Shown: positions 39,916-50,705, numbered from the stretch's first letter. The stretch is DNA of 64,000 nucleotides from Oegoconia quadripuncta (GCA_949316235.1 OX438741.1:15501124-15565123); one strand, 5' to 3'. Numbers and translations are program-made. Notes: generated from the letters alone by a model not told the origin.

Positions 39916-40269
39916 ATGATGACGTACTTCGAGATAGCGTCATTTAAAACTAAACAGATAAACCTTTATGACGCCAGTTGCATAGTTGAGCTACTGAAAG
40001 TCAGTTATACTGTGGCCAACTCGCAAATGGAAACAAATTACTCCGGTGAGAACGTCGGGAGTTTTTCACAAATTTCCGTCTCCGTTATGATATGATTTAT
40101 TACCAACATAAGAGGAGAACTTTGATTTGAATTGTTTAAGGGCAACATTAGAGACGAATTGTTATTCCTGAAGGGGAAATCAGTTATTTATACCGACTTT
40201 GAATATAGAGTTCGTAGTCGTATACACCGTGTGCTGAGGAAATGCATTATTAACTGTGCCAAAGGGTTC
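39916..40269. other. No gene recognised
   Basis: Short open frame continuing from the LINE antisense; nothing supportable. Confidence 0.3.
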
Positions 40270-40440
40270 CGACTAGATAAGATAAGATAAGATAATAAGT
40301 TTATTTGAAAGATTACAGTATAAACAAGATCTTAATAATTAAATATAGATAGTACATTGTATTCAGTCCGCAAGCGGACATGCAAATATTAAATATATTT
40401 TGACTCTATATCTAGACATATTGACTAATAATTTAATTTT
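40270..40440 (-). repeat. LINE 3' end with (TTATC)n tail
   Basis: AGATAAGATAAGATAAGATA then ATAAGTTTATTTGAAAG: minus-strand AATAAACTTAT plus TTATC tail, compare 19086-19136. Confidence 0.6.
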
Positions 40441-41309
40441 TAAATACCAAATATTCCTTAACACTATAAAAGCAATGATCTAGTAGCCATTTTCTCAGTA
40501 TCGTTTTAAACCTACTACCATGCATTGACTTTATGTCATTTGGTAAACTACGTATTTGTCATTGGAAATACACATTATAAAAACGTTTTTCTCATGAAAT
40601 TAATGAAATCAAATCAAATTATTTGCATTGATTTTTGGGTAGTGTGGGTGGTAAACATATTGCAATATTCCCGCAATATAATATAATATGACATGACATG
40701 ACATGACACAGTGGTTGGAGGACACCTATTAAGCATTTTGCAAAATACTTGTGCCTGATGGCCCCGCTCTATCCTGCCAAAAAGCCACGCCATGTTTTCC
40801 TGTGACGAATTATCTATTTATATGTATTTGGATATCCACGCGAATACAGTCGCGGACAAAAAGCTGTTTTAAATATAAATTGTACGGGTAACGAGTTTTT
40901 GTAAGCCGGCTGTCCACTGCGCTATCACTGTGGACACTGGTTTATCTAAATAAAACACTCCCTCATCTCACTTACGGTAAGCTGCTTACTGCCAACAAAA
41001 TGTTACAACTCGTATTTTAAAGTCTATGTTATACAGAGCACAGTAGTAGTCCAGTAAGCGAACAATTTTTATTTCCCATAATCTTAACATGCCTAATTCT
41101 TTGTCCATATATAGAGTAATGCTGTAACGAGACGACATGCGACTCGTTGGTTCTCTTTTTGCAGTATTCTCCTTGTTTGTTTCTTTTTCGGTTAAGTCAT
41201 AATTCAAAATTTGAACTCTGCCTGTTCTTTCTATATTTCTTTCTTTCAGTGTAGCTTTTTGTTTAGTCAGTTCCTAATTTGCCCTTGAAAAGATTGGACG
41301 TGTACTTTT
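40441..41309. other. No gene recognised
   Basis: AT-rich. Contains an ATGAC pentamer run at about 40684-40706 and a 73-codon minus frame (40986-41207) with no family resemblance. Confidence 0.35.
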
Positions 41310-41590
41310 TCTGTTATTTTTGTTTCTATTCTATTTTATTCAGTATAAAAGTATAAATATATATTACGTATAAACGTATATACAGTATAAAGTAATTCAT
41401 CATGTTATTTGTGTACGTGATACCTTTAAAATAAAAGTTGTCACTGACAACAATTTCCAAGTTTTCCGCTCATCTGTCGTTTTTCTTCATACTCTAGCCT
41501 ACTCCTGGACATCCTTTACAGCATCAGCCTGGGAGTAGTGCTTCAATGCATATACAATTACACTCATGAGCACATGTTATCAAAGACTGT
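41310..41590 (-). repeat. Inverted copy of the 15960-16250 element end
   Basis: Minus strand: YALKHYSQADAVKDVQE and stop, then GTTGTCAGTGACAACTTTTA, and the end AATAAAATAGAATAGAAAC. It differs from the other copy by several substitutions and an earlier stop. Confidence 0.6.
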
Positions 41591-41814
41591 TTCTAATTCA
41601 CTCGCATACTTTTTTATTTATACATACGTTGGCCGAATTTAGTGCATCATTATTAAGTCACCATTCTAATAATATATGTAAAATGATGTAGTGGATATAC
41701 TTCTATAGAATATATGAACTTCAAACTTCAAGCATTTATTTCAACGTAAGATACATGATATCATTTGTTGAATGTCAATTTAAATGTACTGGAAATAAAA
41801 AAAAAGTTTATTGC

Positions 41815-41945
41815 ATTTATCTGTCAGTCGGTATGTCCAAGCTACTACCGCTTCGGAAAGGAAAATCATCTGTGGGAAAAGAAGCGGCGCAAGAAACCCA
41901 CAGGATCATTGTTGTCCTTTTTTTTTTTAAATAAAGTATATAACT
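41815..41945 (+). repeat. LINE 3' end with AATAAAG
   Basis: CTACCGCTTCGGAAAGGAAA, AAGAAGCGGCGCAAGAAACC, then TTTTTAAATAAAGTATATAA. The GAAGCGGCGCAAGAAA block is common at lepidopteran LINE 3' ends. Confidence 0.5.
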
Positions 41946-42975
41946 AATACAATTTATCAATCTATCTAATGGTTTTACCTAAAACAAGGTACTGATTTAT
42001 TAAAAAACATTTGCATTCTATCACTGATAGTTTTATATTTGTAATATTATTGAAAATGCATCTTGTTTGATAATGTCATGTATTATTATTTTTGCTGACA
42101 TACGTCAACAGAACAAAGCTTATGTTTCAGCCATTCCATCCTCTTAATTTGATTCGAGTACCTCTTGCAGACCTGTTCATGCTCAGTGTTGCGGATGATA
42201 TAGTGAAGTCGCCTCAGTCTCTGTTTAATTGTGGCAAACTCTCACACACTTTTAATGTTTTTTTATGACAAGAATTCGACATTATCACCCTCTTTGAATC
42301 CTCCTCCTCGTCACCACTGTTATTATCGTAATATTATTGAATAGAATAGAATAGAATACATTTATTTGCAATGATTAGGGTAAGTAAAATAGCTGGTAAA
42401 ATAGTATAAATTGTATCACCTAAATCAGCCATATACAGCATGCAAAATTATAATTAGCCTGTCCTTTATTAAACAATAGAAATACAAATTAATTTACACA
42501 ATTAGCATGTCCTTCTTGATTAAGTTGATGAAATTGAAAATACAACTTGTTAGATAATCTCATATATTTACTACTTATTATGAGTATATATCGGATAAGT
42601 ACTCTATCCATGTGCAAAAAATTAGGAACCTTAAGTTTAGTTATAGAAAGAACAAAGAAGAAGAAAGAAAAACATTTATAGCAAGTTAAACCCCAAAATT
42701 TATGTAACCTTACTGTACTAGTATAACGTGCATTACCAGTCTTGTATATTTCCAGCTCAGTGTACGTGGGAGATAAAAATTTGTCGTCTGGCAACATTGT
42801 GGTTTGAACCGTATCCGACTGGTTATAGCCGCTTATGATTTATTACGTCGGCACGGTTCCCAGTCGTGTGCGGTTAGCAGACCGGGAAATGGTATCTACT
42901 GTGAAATACACGAAATTGGAGTGGAAATTGTTTGGTTGCAGTTCATAGTTTGGGGAAACTGACGGTTTTTGAGTC
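41946..42975 (-). repeat. AT-rich DNA with a probable LINE 3' end
   Basis: At 42335-42360 GAATAGAATAGAATAGAATAC and ATTTATTTGCA give a minus-strand AATAAAT plus TATTC tail; upstream on that strand a 102-codon frame (42489-42797, LRLHKFWGLTCYKCF) may be its coding end. No domain is certain. 41946-42334 shows nothing recognisable. Confidence 0.4.
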
Positions 42976-43290
42976 CGTCCAGTGGCGCTCTCATTGGGTA
43001 ATTTTTTTTTTTTTTCCACAACGGGTTGGTACTTGACCTCAATCACACCTGATGTTAAGTGAAGATGAGGTCGAAGGTGGAAGCGTACTGATCCGGAAAC
43101 CCCAGCACATTTGGGGGACTGCCTATCTTATCTCTGACAACCGGAACACAACAATGCTATTAACATTTCTGCTTGGCGGCAGATTTAGATAAGATGGTGG
43201 TAGCTAGCCTAGTATTAAATTAAGATATCTTTTTAAATACAGAATAAATCAAAAAAATCGCTCTGACGTGCTCTCGAGAAGGCTAAAAGA
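42976..43290 (+). repeat. Dispersed repeat E, split by SINE-B
   Basis: GTCCGTCCAGTGGCGCTCTC up to about 43004 and AAGATATCTTTTTAAATACAG to 43285 are collinear with the complement of 34982-35096; SINE-B fills the gap. Confidence 0.65.
43005..43212 (-). repeat. SINE-B, head truncated, in repeat E
   Basis: Poly-T then CACAACGGGTTGGTACTTGA to GATGGTGGTAGCTAGCC. Confidence 0.85.
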
Positions 43291-43299
43291 TTTTTATTG

Positions 43300-43622
43300 T
43301 TTTTTTTTTATGTACAACGGGTTAGCACTTGACCTCAATCACGCCTGATGTTAAGTGAACATGATGCGTACTGACCCGGAAACCCCAACACATTTGGGGG
43401 ACTGGTTACCTTATCTCTGACAACCGGAACACAACAATGCTATTATCATTGCTGCTTGGCGGCAGATTTAGATAAAATGGTGGTAGCTAGCCAGGCGGAC
43501 ATTTAAAATGCCCTACCACCAACCAAACCGAGTACTTAAATATGCACCCCGCTGGAGATCGAACCCGCGACCTCCGAATCGTAAACCCAATGTTGTTTAC
43601 ATTGCGCCACGGTGGCGGTTCT
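43300..43622 (-). repeat. SINE-B, full length
   Basis: Poly-T, ATGTACAACGGGTTAGCACT through GCGCCACGGTGGCGGTT, with a short internal deletion (GAACATGATGCGTACTGACC). Confidence 0.88.
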
Positions 43623-43890
43623 CTACATTCCGCCTTTTCTTTGACTTCCTGATACGACATGGCAATTACTTTTTCCTTTAGTACCATGTATGTTCTTCTA
43701 GACCTTCCTCTCTTCCTCTCCCCCTCAACTTTTCCTTCAATAATGTTCTTGATAAAGTTGTCGTGTCGTATCTGATGACCCAACATCTTTCCCCTTCTGT
43801 TTTCAATGTCTTCTCATTTAGCATCTGCAGGACGTCCTCATTGCTCTTTCTTTCTATCCAGCTTTCTTCGCCAACACCACATTTCAAATG
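43623..43890 (-). pseudogene. LINE ORF2 C-terminal fragment
   Basis: Across frame breaks on the minus strand: SWIERKSNEDVLQMLNEK, then MLGHQIRHDNFIKNIIEGKV, EGERKRGRSRRTYM, and VIAMSYQEVKEKAECRE, the usual order at the end of endonuclease-reverse-transcriptase proteins. A relative is at 16620-16745. Confidence 0.8.
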
Positions 43891-44109
43891 CTTCTAATCT
43901 TAATATTTATCTTCTAATCTGAAATTAAAGATACTATAAAACAGAAACTTATTGCTAAAGCATATTATAAAATATCAGATTATTTAGATGATAAACAATC
44001 ATAGACATAACCAGCCCGTTAGCATAAACAGGCTATTTCACAATTAAAAATGAAATATTATAATATAAAATAATAATTAATAATTTTGCAATATAAAAAC
44101 CTTCTTTTT
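43891..44109. other. No feature recognised
   Basis: AT-rich sequence ending in an A run that precedes a LINE 3' end. Confidence 0.3.
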
Positions 44110-44270
44110 TAAAAAAAAAAAAAAAAGAGCGACCTCTCGAGTTTCTTGCTTGTTCTTCTCAGGGGAAAATTGCCTTTTGAACAAGCAGTAGCTTTAAAAA
44201 TGTAAAATCTGACTATTTTAAGTGTACCCTGTGTACCTACAAAATAAAGCATTTTTGATTTGATTTGATC
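44110..44270 (+). repeat. LINE 3' end, AACAAGCAGTAGC family
   Basis: AAAGAGCGACCTCTCGAGTT, GGGGAAAATTGCCTTTTGAA, AAAATAAAGCATTTTTGATT and a TTTGA tail. Nearly identical to 47275 and 49584. Confidence 0.75.
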
Positions 44271-44273
44271 TAT

Positions 44274-44412
44274 CAAGTTGTGTCACAGTCCACGTTTCAC
44301 TTCCATATAAAGCAATGCTCCAGATGTACACTTTGAACAGACGTTTTAGAATCTGCCTTGAAATACGAGCTTCAATAACGTACCTATACCGGATAAAATG
44401 GGTATCATTCAA
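44274..44412 (-). pseudogene. LINE reverse transcriptase scrap
   Basis: Minus frame ISRQILKRLFKVYIWSIALY then GSETWTV: the palm/thumb motif (LIKxxVWSVALYGSETWT) of BovB/RTE-like reverse transcriptases. Confidence 0.8.
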
Positions 44413-44529
44413 AATGGCAGCCGCTGGCGAAAATCTAATTTGGCGACAAGGCGATACGATCGGCCGAGGCCTTCGCCAGTCCTAAACCAATTATGTAAAA
44501 TTTTACAATGCGACGACACAAGTTTATCT

Positions 44530-44725
44530 TGTAATTTTATGTATTATGTATGTTTCAAATGTACTGTCCTTATACCCAAATGGAAATAGTTGCATGGAAG
44601 AGATCGCTTTTAGTGATAAGGCCGCCAAATTGTACATTATATTCTTACCACTTTTCTGAAACTGTATTTTCTTTTCTGATGCGCAATAAAGTGTGTGTTG
44701 CGTTGCGTTGCGTTGCGTTTAGTCA
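44530..44725 (+). repeat. LINE 3' end with (TTGCG)n tail
   Basis: TTGCATGGAAGAGATCGCTT, GTGATAAGGCCGCCAAATTG, GCGCAATAAAGTGTGTG then TTGCG units. The body matches the minus-strand copy at 50961-51105. Confidence 0.8.
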
Positions 44726-44847
44726 GCGCCAATACCGATGTATTATATTATATACGCTTATTCATTATTAAAGGGCCTTGTTCCTGCAACATCCATCACA
44801 ATAGCCAACGAGTCTTATTTACGGAACCCTCCCGCCTTCGACGTAAC

Positions 44848-44975
44848 TAGCGTTGCGTTGCGTTGCGTTGCGTTGTGTTGCGTTGCGTTGCGTTGCGTTG
44901 CGTTGCGTTGCGTTGCGTTGCGTTGCGTTGCGTGCGTTGCGTTGCATTGCATTGCATTGCATTGTATTGTATTAT
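44848..44975. repeat. Pentamer array (TTGCG)n grading to TTGCA and TTGTA
   Basis: About 18 TTGCG units (one TTGTG, one truncated), then four TTGCA, then two TTGTA. The order of variants follows CpG-type C-to-T/G-to-A decay. Same unit as the LINE tail ending at 44725. Confidence 0.93.
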
Positions 44976-45129
44976 TTTTTAGGTGCCTAAAGGTTTACCC
45001 AGTCTTCTTATCTACGGAGACAGCTTTGTGAATGCGCAGTAAATTTAAGTTGAAGTTACGTATTTGATGCTAGAATTTACAAAGTGGGATTGATTCATTG
45101 ATAGAGTCAAGGAACTGTGATAAAATAGT

Positions 45130-45330
45130 AAAATCGTAAACCTTATCTAAATCTGCCGCCAAACAGCAATGTTAATAGTATTGTTGTGGTTCGGTTGTCA
45201 GAGATAAGATAGTCCTGTCCTCAAATAAGATTCAAATAAGTTTCCGGGTCAGTACGGATCTTCACCCTCATCTTCACTTAACATCAGGTGTGATTGAGGT
45301 CAAGTACTGACCAGTTGTGCATAAAAACAA
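45130..45330 (+). repeat. SINE-B, head truncated
   Basis: CTTATCTAAATCTGCCGCCA through CCAGTTGTGCATAAAAAC. Confidence 0.83.
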
Positions 45331-45893
45331 AAGGAAAATTAGGAAAAACAATCACTAAAAGTCAGTCGTCGAAAAGACAATTCTAAATAACTTGTTCTTT
45401 TTTAACCCTCGCCATAAAAAGAGGGGTGTTATAAGTTTGACATTGTGTGTGTGTGCTGTCTCTGTGTTTGTCTGCGGCACCGTAGTTCTGAAACGGGTGA
45501 ACCCATTTAGATGTGTTTTTTTTTATTCGAAAGCAGGTTTTCGAGCGGTCATTCCTAAACATGTTTTATCAATCCCTTCTGTCGTTTTGTTTTAATTATT
45601 TGTTTTCAAAATATCAGCTTTCGAGAATAAGAAATCGATTTCAAAATCCGTTTAGGCGTTTCAGTGCTACAATGCCACAGACAGACGTAAGCATCAAACT
45701 AAACACCCCTCTGCGTTGGGGTTTACTACCGCTCTCAGTATAAACCCTCGAGACTAAAGTTAATTATGCTTTATGGTGATTGGAAGTAATAAAAAATTAG
45801 TGTAATATTAATGAATGGGGCTTACTTCCCGTATATGAGTTAATAAAGATCACCTCGAGAACAGTATATCTACAGTAATATTATAATAGTAAT
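45331..45893. other. No gene recognised
   Basis: Two overlapping short open frames (45392-45595, 45513-45743) without start context or homology; the second contains a scrap like other repeats (TTTCAGTGCTACAATGCC). No call possible. Confidence 0.3.
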
Positions 45894-46145
45894 AGGCGTC
45901 GGTGGTTCAGCGGTTAAGATAGGGTCTCTCAATTTGAGGTGTCCGGGTTCGATTCCCAGGCAGGCTATGTACCAATGAGTTTTTAAATTTAATTTAATTA
46001 CTTATGTGCATTTATCCGACTGCTCTTAAACGGTGAAGGAAAACATCGTGAGGAAACCTGCATGCCTGAGAAAATTCAAAGGCATGTGAAGTTCCCAACC
46101 CGCATTGGGCCAGCGTGGTGGACTATGGCCCATACTACGCAGGTG
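45894..46145 (+). repeat. SINE-D, full length
   Basis: GGCGTCGGTGGTTCAGCGGT (A box region), CCGGGTTCGATTCCCAGGCA (B box), then GGTGAAGGAAAACATCGTGA and ACCTGCATGCCTGAGA, a body frequent in Lepidoptera, to GTGGTGGACTATGGCCC. Confidence 0.85.
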
Positions 46146-46574
46146 AAGCTGCGGGCGGTAAGCTAGTTTATTATAAGTCTCTGTTTTTCTATCAATTTTA
46201 TTCATGCAAAATAACCATCACCAAATATCTTTTCAGAATGTTCAGTGTTTTGATAAACACTTCTCTTCACGGTCATGTACCCTCAGTCAATACGTCTAGA
46301 GGCTCTGTTTACCCTCTTGTCCTCTGTCCTCCTATAATGGCAAATAAACACTACCATCGGGTCAAGATGTACTCGCGAAACATGTTTACCAATCAGGTGG
46401 CGAGGTTACTACGTGATAGTACTACCTGATTGGGGGTGTAGTTGATACTTGATTTCTATTGGTTGTTATTGTTTGGAATATTGATGCGACTTATAGCGTT
46501 ATTGACTAGACATAGTATAAGGTTAGGTTTCTCTTAAATGCTTGTGTAGAATATATTCTTACATACCTGAAAAA
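46146..46574. other. No gene recognised
   Basis: Starts with GAAGCTGCGGGCGGTAAGCTAG, a scrap of minus-strand repeat T. The rest shows no frame with support. Confidence 0.3.
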
Positions 46575-46834
46575 GAGAAAGAAAGGTATTTATTTGGATT
46601 TCTGTTATAAGAGTATTTTATACAAAAGTTTACAATATACGAAATCCAAAAAGGTCTCCACTCAGCATGTGTCGGGTTGGAGCAACCACGACGCTGGTAT
46701 TCTGTGGGGCCGAAAGGCAGAGTGGTGCCACTGTACTACTTAATATTAACGCAACTCTCCATATCAACTACATACAAACATCTTTACTTAATATAATTGT
46801 AGTGCTTTTTTAACTAATATTTAAATACATATCT
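46575..46834 (+). repeat. Dispersed repeat, pair of 11190-11424
   Basis: GGTATTTATTTGGATTTCTG (like 10840), then from 46610 nearly identical to 11190-11424 with one 5-bp deletion (CTGTGGGGCC versus CTGCATGTGGAGCC). Confidence 0.75.
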
Positions 46835-46854
46835 ATCTATTATAGATATATTGA

Positions 46855-47088
46855 CACACAAGTTACCACGTACGACCAACCTGTGGAACGGACTTCCTGC
46901 AGCGGTATTCCCGAACGAGTACGACATTGGAACCTTCAAGAAACGAGCCTACACCTTCCTCAAAGGCCGGCAACGCATCTGTGACCCTTTTGGTGTTGCG
47001 GGTGTCCATGGGCGGCGGTGATTGCTTTCCATCAGGTGACCCGCATGCTCGTTTGCCGCCCTCTCATATAAAAAAAAAAAAAAAAAAT
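46855..47088 (+). pseudogene. CR1/Jockey-type LINE 3' end with poly-A
   Basis: TGTGGAACGGACTTCCTGCA encodes [16 protein letters not shown], then [13 protein letters not shown], stop, GATTGCTTTCCATCAGGTGA and a poly-A of about 18. Sister of 32709-32960 in the opposite orientation. Confidence 0.82.
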
Positions 47089-47091
47089 TTA

Positions 47092-47232
47092 AAAGCACTC
47101 GGATGCACATAAGTAATTAAATTAAATTAAATTAAATTTAAAAACTCATTGGAACATGGCCTACTTGCGGAATCGTACCCGGACCTCCCAAATTGGTAGA
47201 CCGCGTTTTAACCACTGAGCCACCGATGCTCC
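47092..47232 (-). repeat. SINE-D head and proximal body
   Basis: AAAACTCATTGGAACATGGC, complement of the B box (GAATCGTACCCGGACC), ending CCACTGAGCCACCGATGC. Confidence 0.78.
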
Positions 47233-47274
47233 TAACCACCTTGTGGATTGTGATGTAATTTTGAAATAAAAAAA

Positions 47275-47432
47275 TCTTTTTTTTTAAAGAGCAACCTCTC
47301 GAGTTCGTTGCTTGTTCTTCTCAGGGGAAAATTGCCTTTTGAACAAGCAGTAACTTTAAAAATGTAAAATCTGACTATTTTAAGGGTACCCTGTGTACTT
47401 ACAAAATAAAGTAATTTTGATTTGATTTTATT
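47275..47432 (+). repeat. LINE 3' end, AACAAGCAGTAGC family
   Basis: AAAGAGCAACCTCTCGAGTT ... AAAATAAAGTAATTTTGATT. Confidence 0.75.
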
Positions 47433-47762
47433 ACGGAACAATAAAAAGCTTGTAATTATAATGACGTATTTTGGATAGAAATTCAATGCTTCTTTACAAA
47501 ATATTTTACCCGCACTCTCGAATGGATATTAAGTACGTATTACATAATTATTACCCGTGCCCTCCGGTCAGGGTTGCACGGATCAGGATTCCCGGAATTA
47601 CCCAATTAATTTCACATAATTTCACAAACAAGCAGACTTTTAAAGAGGTTTTTGCATATTTTAGCTTTCCCCCCGACCCTTGGGAATCGGAAATAAAATG
47701 CAAATTCTGAGATATTTGACATCCGGTAATGGATTTGGTAATTTGAAAAATTTAGTTATATA
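47433..47762. other. No gene recognised
   Basis: AT-rich, no supported frame or repeat. Confidence 0.3.
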
Positions 47763-48085
47763 TTAGGTCCTTACCTATGAAATTGGCGTTTTGTATGAAG
47801 AATTTCATTAAGACTGTTTTCTTCATACAAACATTTTTGTTTTTTTTTTTTGGGAACGGCAAATCCAAATTTAGCTAAACTTTGTGTGTATTATCGGATA
47901 ACATTAAGTTAAGTATAGGCAGCGTTAATTTTTGAAAGTAACCGCTTTCTAAAAGTTTCAGCGAATCTAAGAAATGATTATGGGAAGCACATGAAGAGAG
48001 CTCTGTTCAATTTTTTTTTATTAAGTGATTTGGCCCAGAAATAAAAAAATATTTCATGTGAAACCTTGAAATAATATTCCCATTT
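47763..48085 (+). mobile_element. MITE-M, right end replaced by SINE-A
   Basis: Left terminal repeat TTAGGTCCTTACCTATGAAA and body to ATATTCCCATTTTCCAAAT, where SINE-A begins; the last ~75 bp of the element is absent. Confidence 0.83.
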
Positions 48086-48318
48086 TCCAAATTACAAATA
48101 AATATTTCGAACACTTAAACAAATCATCTAGTCCCAAACTAAGCAAAGCTTGTACTGTGGATACTAGATAACGGATAAACACATAAATATTTATATAAAC
48201 ATTCATGACTCGGGAATAAATGTTCGTATTCATCACACAAACATTTACCCCTCGCGGGATTCGAACACGCAACCGTTGGTTTCGCTACCATCACCATCTA
48301 CTACACCAACCAGTCGTC
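48086..48318 (-). repeat. SINE-A, full length
   Basis: AATAAATATTTCGAACACTT to CTACACCAACCAGTCGTC. Joined to MITE-M at the same MITE position as the copy at 52406. Confidence 0.88.
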
Positions 48319-48407
48319 AAATGGTACTCGTACATAATTATGTGTGTGTCGCTAAATAAACGCTTCCTATTCTTATAAATATTATTAAAAAAAATCACGT
48401 CACAGTG

Positions 48408-48602
48408 ATGGCAACACGTGATCGATTGGCGTTGAAAGAGCTAACGGATAATGGAATTCATTCATCGTTGATTGCTCCCGGACATTGTCTGGTTCGGTGC
48501 TCGACATACGTATTATTGTGCTCTGTGGATGATGCGGTTTATCTCGGCAATTTGGAGGAACATGAAAACAAATTCTGTGTGGTCGGTTCAACTGCGTTAT
48601 TG
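48408..48602 (+). other. Unidentified ATG-initiated open stretch
   Basis: From ATG the frame reads MATRDRLALKELTDNGIHSS ... HENKFCVVGSTALL before running into repeat T at 48606. About 65 codons with fairly gene-like composition. It could be a first exon or the remnant of a coding region destroyed by the repeat. Not recognised. Confidence 0.25.
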
Positions 48603-48605
48603 AAT

Positions 48606-48905
48606 ACTAGCTTTCCATCCGCGGCTTGGAATTACTTTATCGCGGAAATTCGTTTATCCCGCGGGAACTATTCACTTTATCGTGATCCTATGTCTCAATC
48701 CAGGGTATGTTCTACCTATATACCAAATTTCAGAAACAAACAAATAAACAAATTCATCCAAATCCGTTCATCCGTTTCGCCGTGATTGACAAACAAATAA
48801 ACATCCAAACTTACGCATTTGTAATATTAGACAACAAACAAACAAATCCTTTTATCCCGCGGGAACTATTCACTTTATCGGGACGAAATATATCCTATGT
48901 CTTGT
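48606..48905 (+). repeat. Repeat T, near full length, plus partial second copy
   Basis: ACTAGCTTTCCATCCGCGGC, CGTTTATCCCGCGGGAACTA, CAATCCAGGGTATGTTCTAC, CATTTGTAATATTAG, then a restart at ATCCCGCGGGAACTATTCAC. Confidence 0.8.
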
Positions 48906-49189
48906 AAGTAGTATTGAGAGAATAAATAAAAAACTTCAAGTAAAACCTTAAACTGTCTCAATAGATTATTATTGTTATTTGTGTACATTTGTTTAAGTAT
49001 ATATCATATTTATTTATAGGTTTTTTATTTATTTTTATCATATTAGATTATATATTTTATTACATTTATTTATATTATAACAACACCATAATTTAAGTAT
49101 GTATGTCATCGACATGGTTGTTATTTTCTCTATTTATAACTACTGTTTTTATAAGTTTTTACGTTACCTCATCAATTTGTCTCCTTACT
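48906..49189. other. No feature recognised
   Basis: T-rich sequence of TTTATTTA type, probably a LINE 3' UTR. Confidence 0.3.
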
Positions 49190-49320
49190 GAGCTCCTTGC
49201 TGGAAGAGATCTCTTATAGAGATAAGCTCGCCTTGTGTATATTTTAATATTCTCCTGTTTTTTTGTTTTGTTTGACGTATATGCTTATATACAATAAAGT
49301 GTTAAATAAATAAATAAATA
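49190..49320 (+). repeat. LINE 3' end with (AAATA)n tail
   Basis: GCTGGAAGAGATCTCTTATA, GATAAGCTCGCCTTGTGTAT, ACAATAAAGTG then AAATA units. Relative of 52180-52301. Confidence 0.75.
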
Positions 49321-49544
49321 AAATATCTTTAAAATGGCAAAATGTAAAAGGAAGTGTGCCAAGAAACTGCGTTAATGCAATATTTAGTGTAAGTGTGTGT
49401 ATTAAATTAAGCCTAGTGACGTAAATAGATATAAGTTATAAATATAAGTGAATTGTAATATTTGGGCGCTTCATTACATATTTAGCACTTCACCTAACTT
49501 GTGTCTTATTTTGGATTAACCTGACGAACCTACTCAAGTCCCGA

Positions 49545-49905
49545 CAGTCTCAATCCAGGGTATATTCTACTTAAATAAACTTTTTTAAAAGAGCGACCTC
49601 TCGAGTTTCTTGCTTGTTCTTCTCAGGGGAAAATTGCCTTTTGGACAAGCAGTAGCTTTAAAAATGTAAAATCTGACTATTTTAAGTGTACCCTGTGTAC
49701 CTACAAAATAAAGCATTTTTTGATTTTGATTTTGTTTTGATTTTAAACACCAAATTTCATCCAAATCCGTCCATACGTTTCGCCGTGGTTGAGCAAGCAA
49801 CAAATAAACAAACAAACATTTATGCATTTTTTTTTATTTATCGTGCATAAAAAAAAAAAAAAAAAAACCTCCCAATTTTCGCATTTATAATAATAGATAT
49901 ATGAC
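49545..49905 (+). repeat. Repeat T split by a LINE 3' end
   Basis: CTCAATCCAGGGTATATTCT up to 49580, then CCAAATTTCATCCAAATCCG from 49749 to TTTATAATAATAG; the interval is filled by the LINE tail below. Confidence 0.75.
49584..49745 (+). repeat. LINE 3' end inserted in repeat T
   Basis: AAAGAGCGACCTCTCGAGTT ... AAAATAAAGCATTTTTTGAT with a TTTTGATT tail. Confidence 0.78.
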
Positions 49906-49914
49906 AAACTAGCT

Positions 49915-50013
49915 TTCCGCCGGCGGGTTCGCCTGCGTGGAATAACTTTATCGCGAAAATTTGTTTATCCCGCGGAAACTAACTACTCACTTTATCGGGA
50001 TAAAAATCTTTTC
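49915..50013 (+). repeat. Repeat T, 5' part
   Basis: ACTAGCTTTCCGCCGGCGGG to TTTATCGGGATAAAAATC. Confidence 0.75.
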
Positions 50014-50484
50014 TGCTCGGTGCAAAATACAATTGGCCATAGGCCAGTGCTGAAGGTAGTGGGTGACAGGCTGGATTCCGCTTTGATTGGCAGGTTCACT
50101 GAACTTCATGTTCTGAAGGTCAGGTGAGCATGCGGACGGAGGGGGAGTCCGGACTGTTTATCGCACAACTTTTATTTTTGTTTTGCTTAGGTTCTAATTT
50201 ATGTATTATCAGTTATCACTGACATTTTAATCATAATGAAATTGTATTGTATTGCCACTAACATTTATGGGCCAAATAGTCTGAAAATAAACAATTTTTA
50301 TTTTATTATTTTATAGGGACAAGGACAGAGAACTTAAAAAACTTGTCGAGAGTCAAGAAGTGTGATACCAGGAAAGAGCCCCCGGACGCACCTCGCATCG
50401 ATTCGGCCCGTATAACCAAGATGGTTGACAGGGCCATGGGAAGGTGGTGGGTTTGCTCGGTGCAAAAATGTACTATAATCTAAC
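50014..50484. other. Unidentified segment bounded by a 14-bp direct repeat
   Basis: TGCTCGGTGCAAAA occurs at 50014-50027 and 50454-50467. Internal text near 50060 (GAAGGTAGTGGGTGACAGGC) resembles that at 50430 (GACAGGGCCATGGGAAGGTGG). Possibly a circularly permuted remnant of one element; class unknown. Confidence 0.35.
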
Positions 50485-50705
50485 TAATACATATTATAAA
50501 TGCAAAAACTTGGATGTTTGTTTGTTGCACAATCACGGCGAAACGGATGAGCGGATTTCGATGAAATTTGATATAGAAGTCGAACATACCCCGGATTCAA
50601 ACATAGGATATTTTTTATCCCGATAAAGTGAGTAGGTTCCGCGTGATAAACGAATTTCTGCGATAAAGTTATTTCACGCAGGCGAAGCCGCGGGCGCAAA
50701 GCCAG
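50485..50705 (-). repeat. Repeat T, full length
   Basis: Complement of ACTGGCTTTGCGCCCGCGGC, CGCAGAAATTCGTTTATCAC, AAATTTCATCGAAATCCGCT, ending CATTTATAATATG. The best complete copy. Confidence 0.82.
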
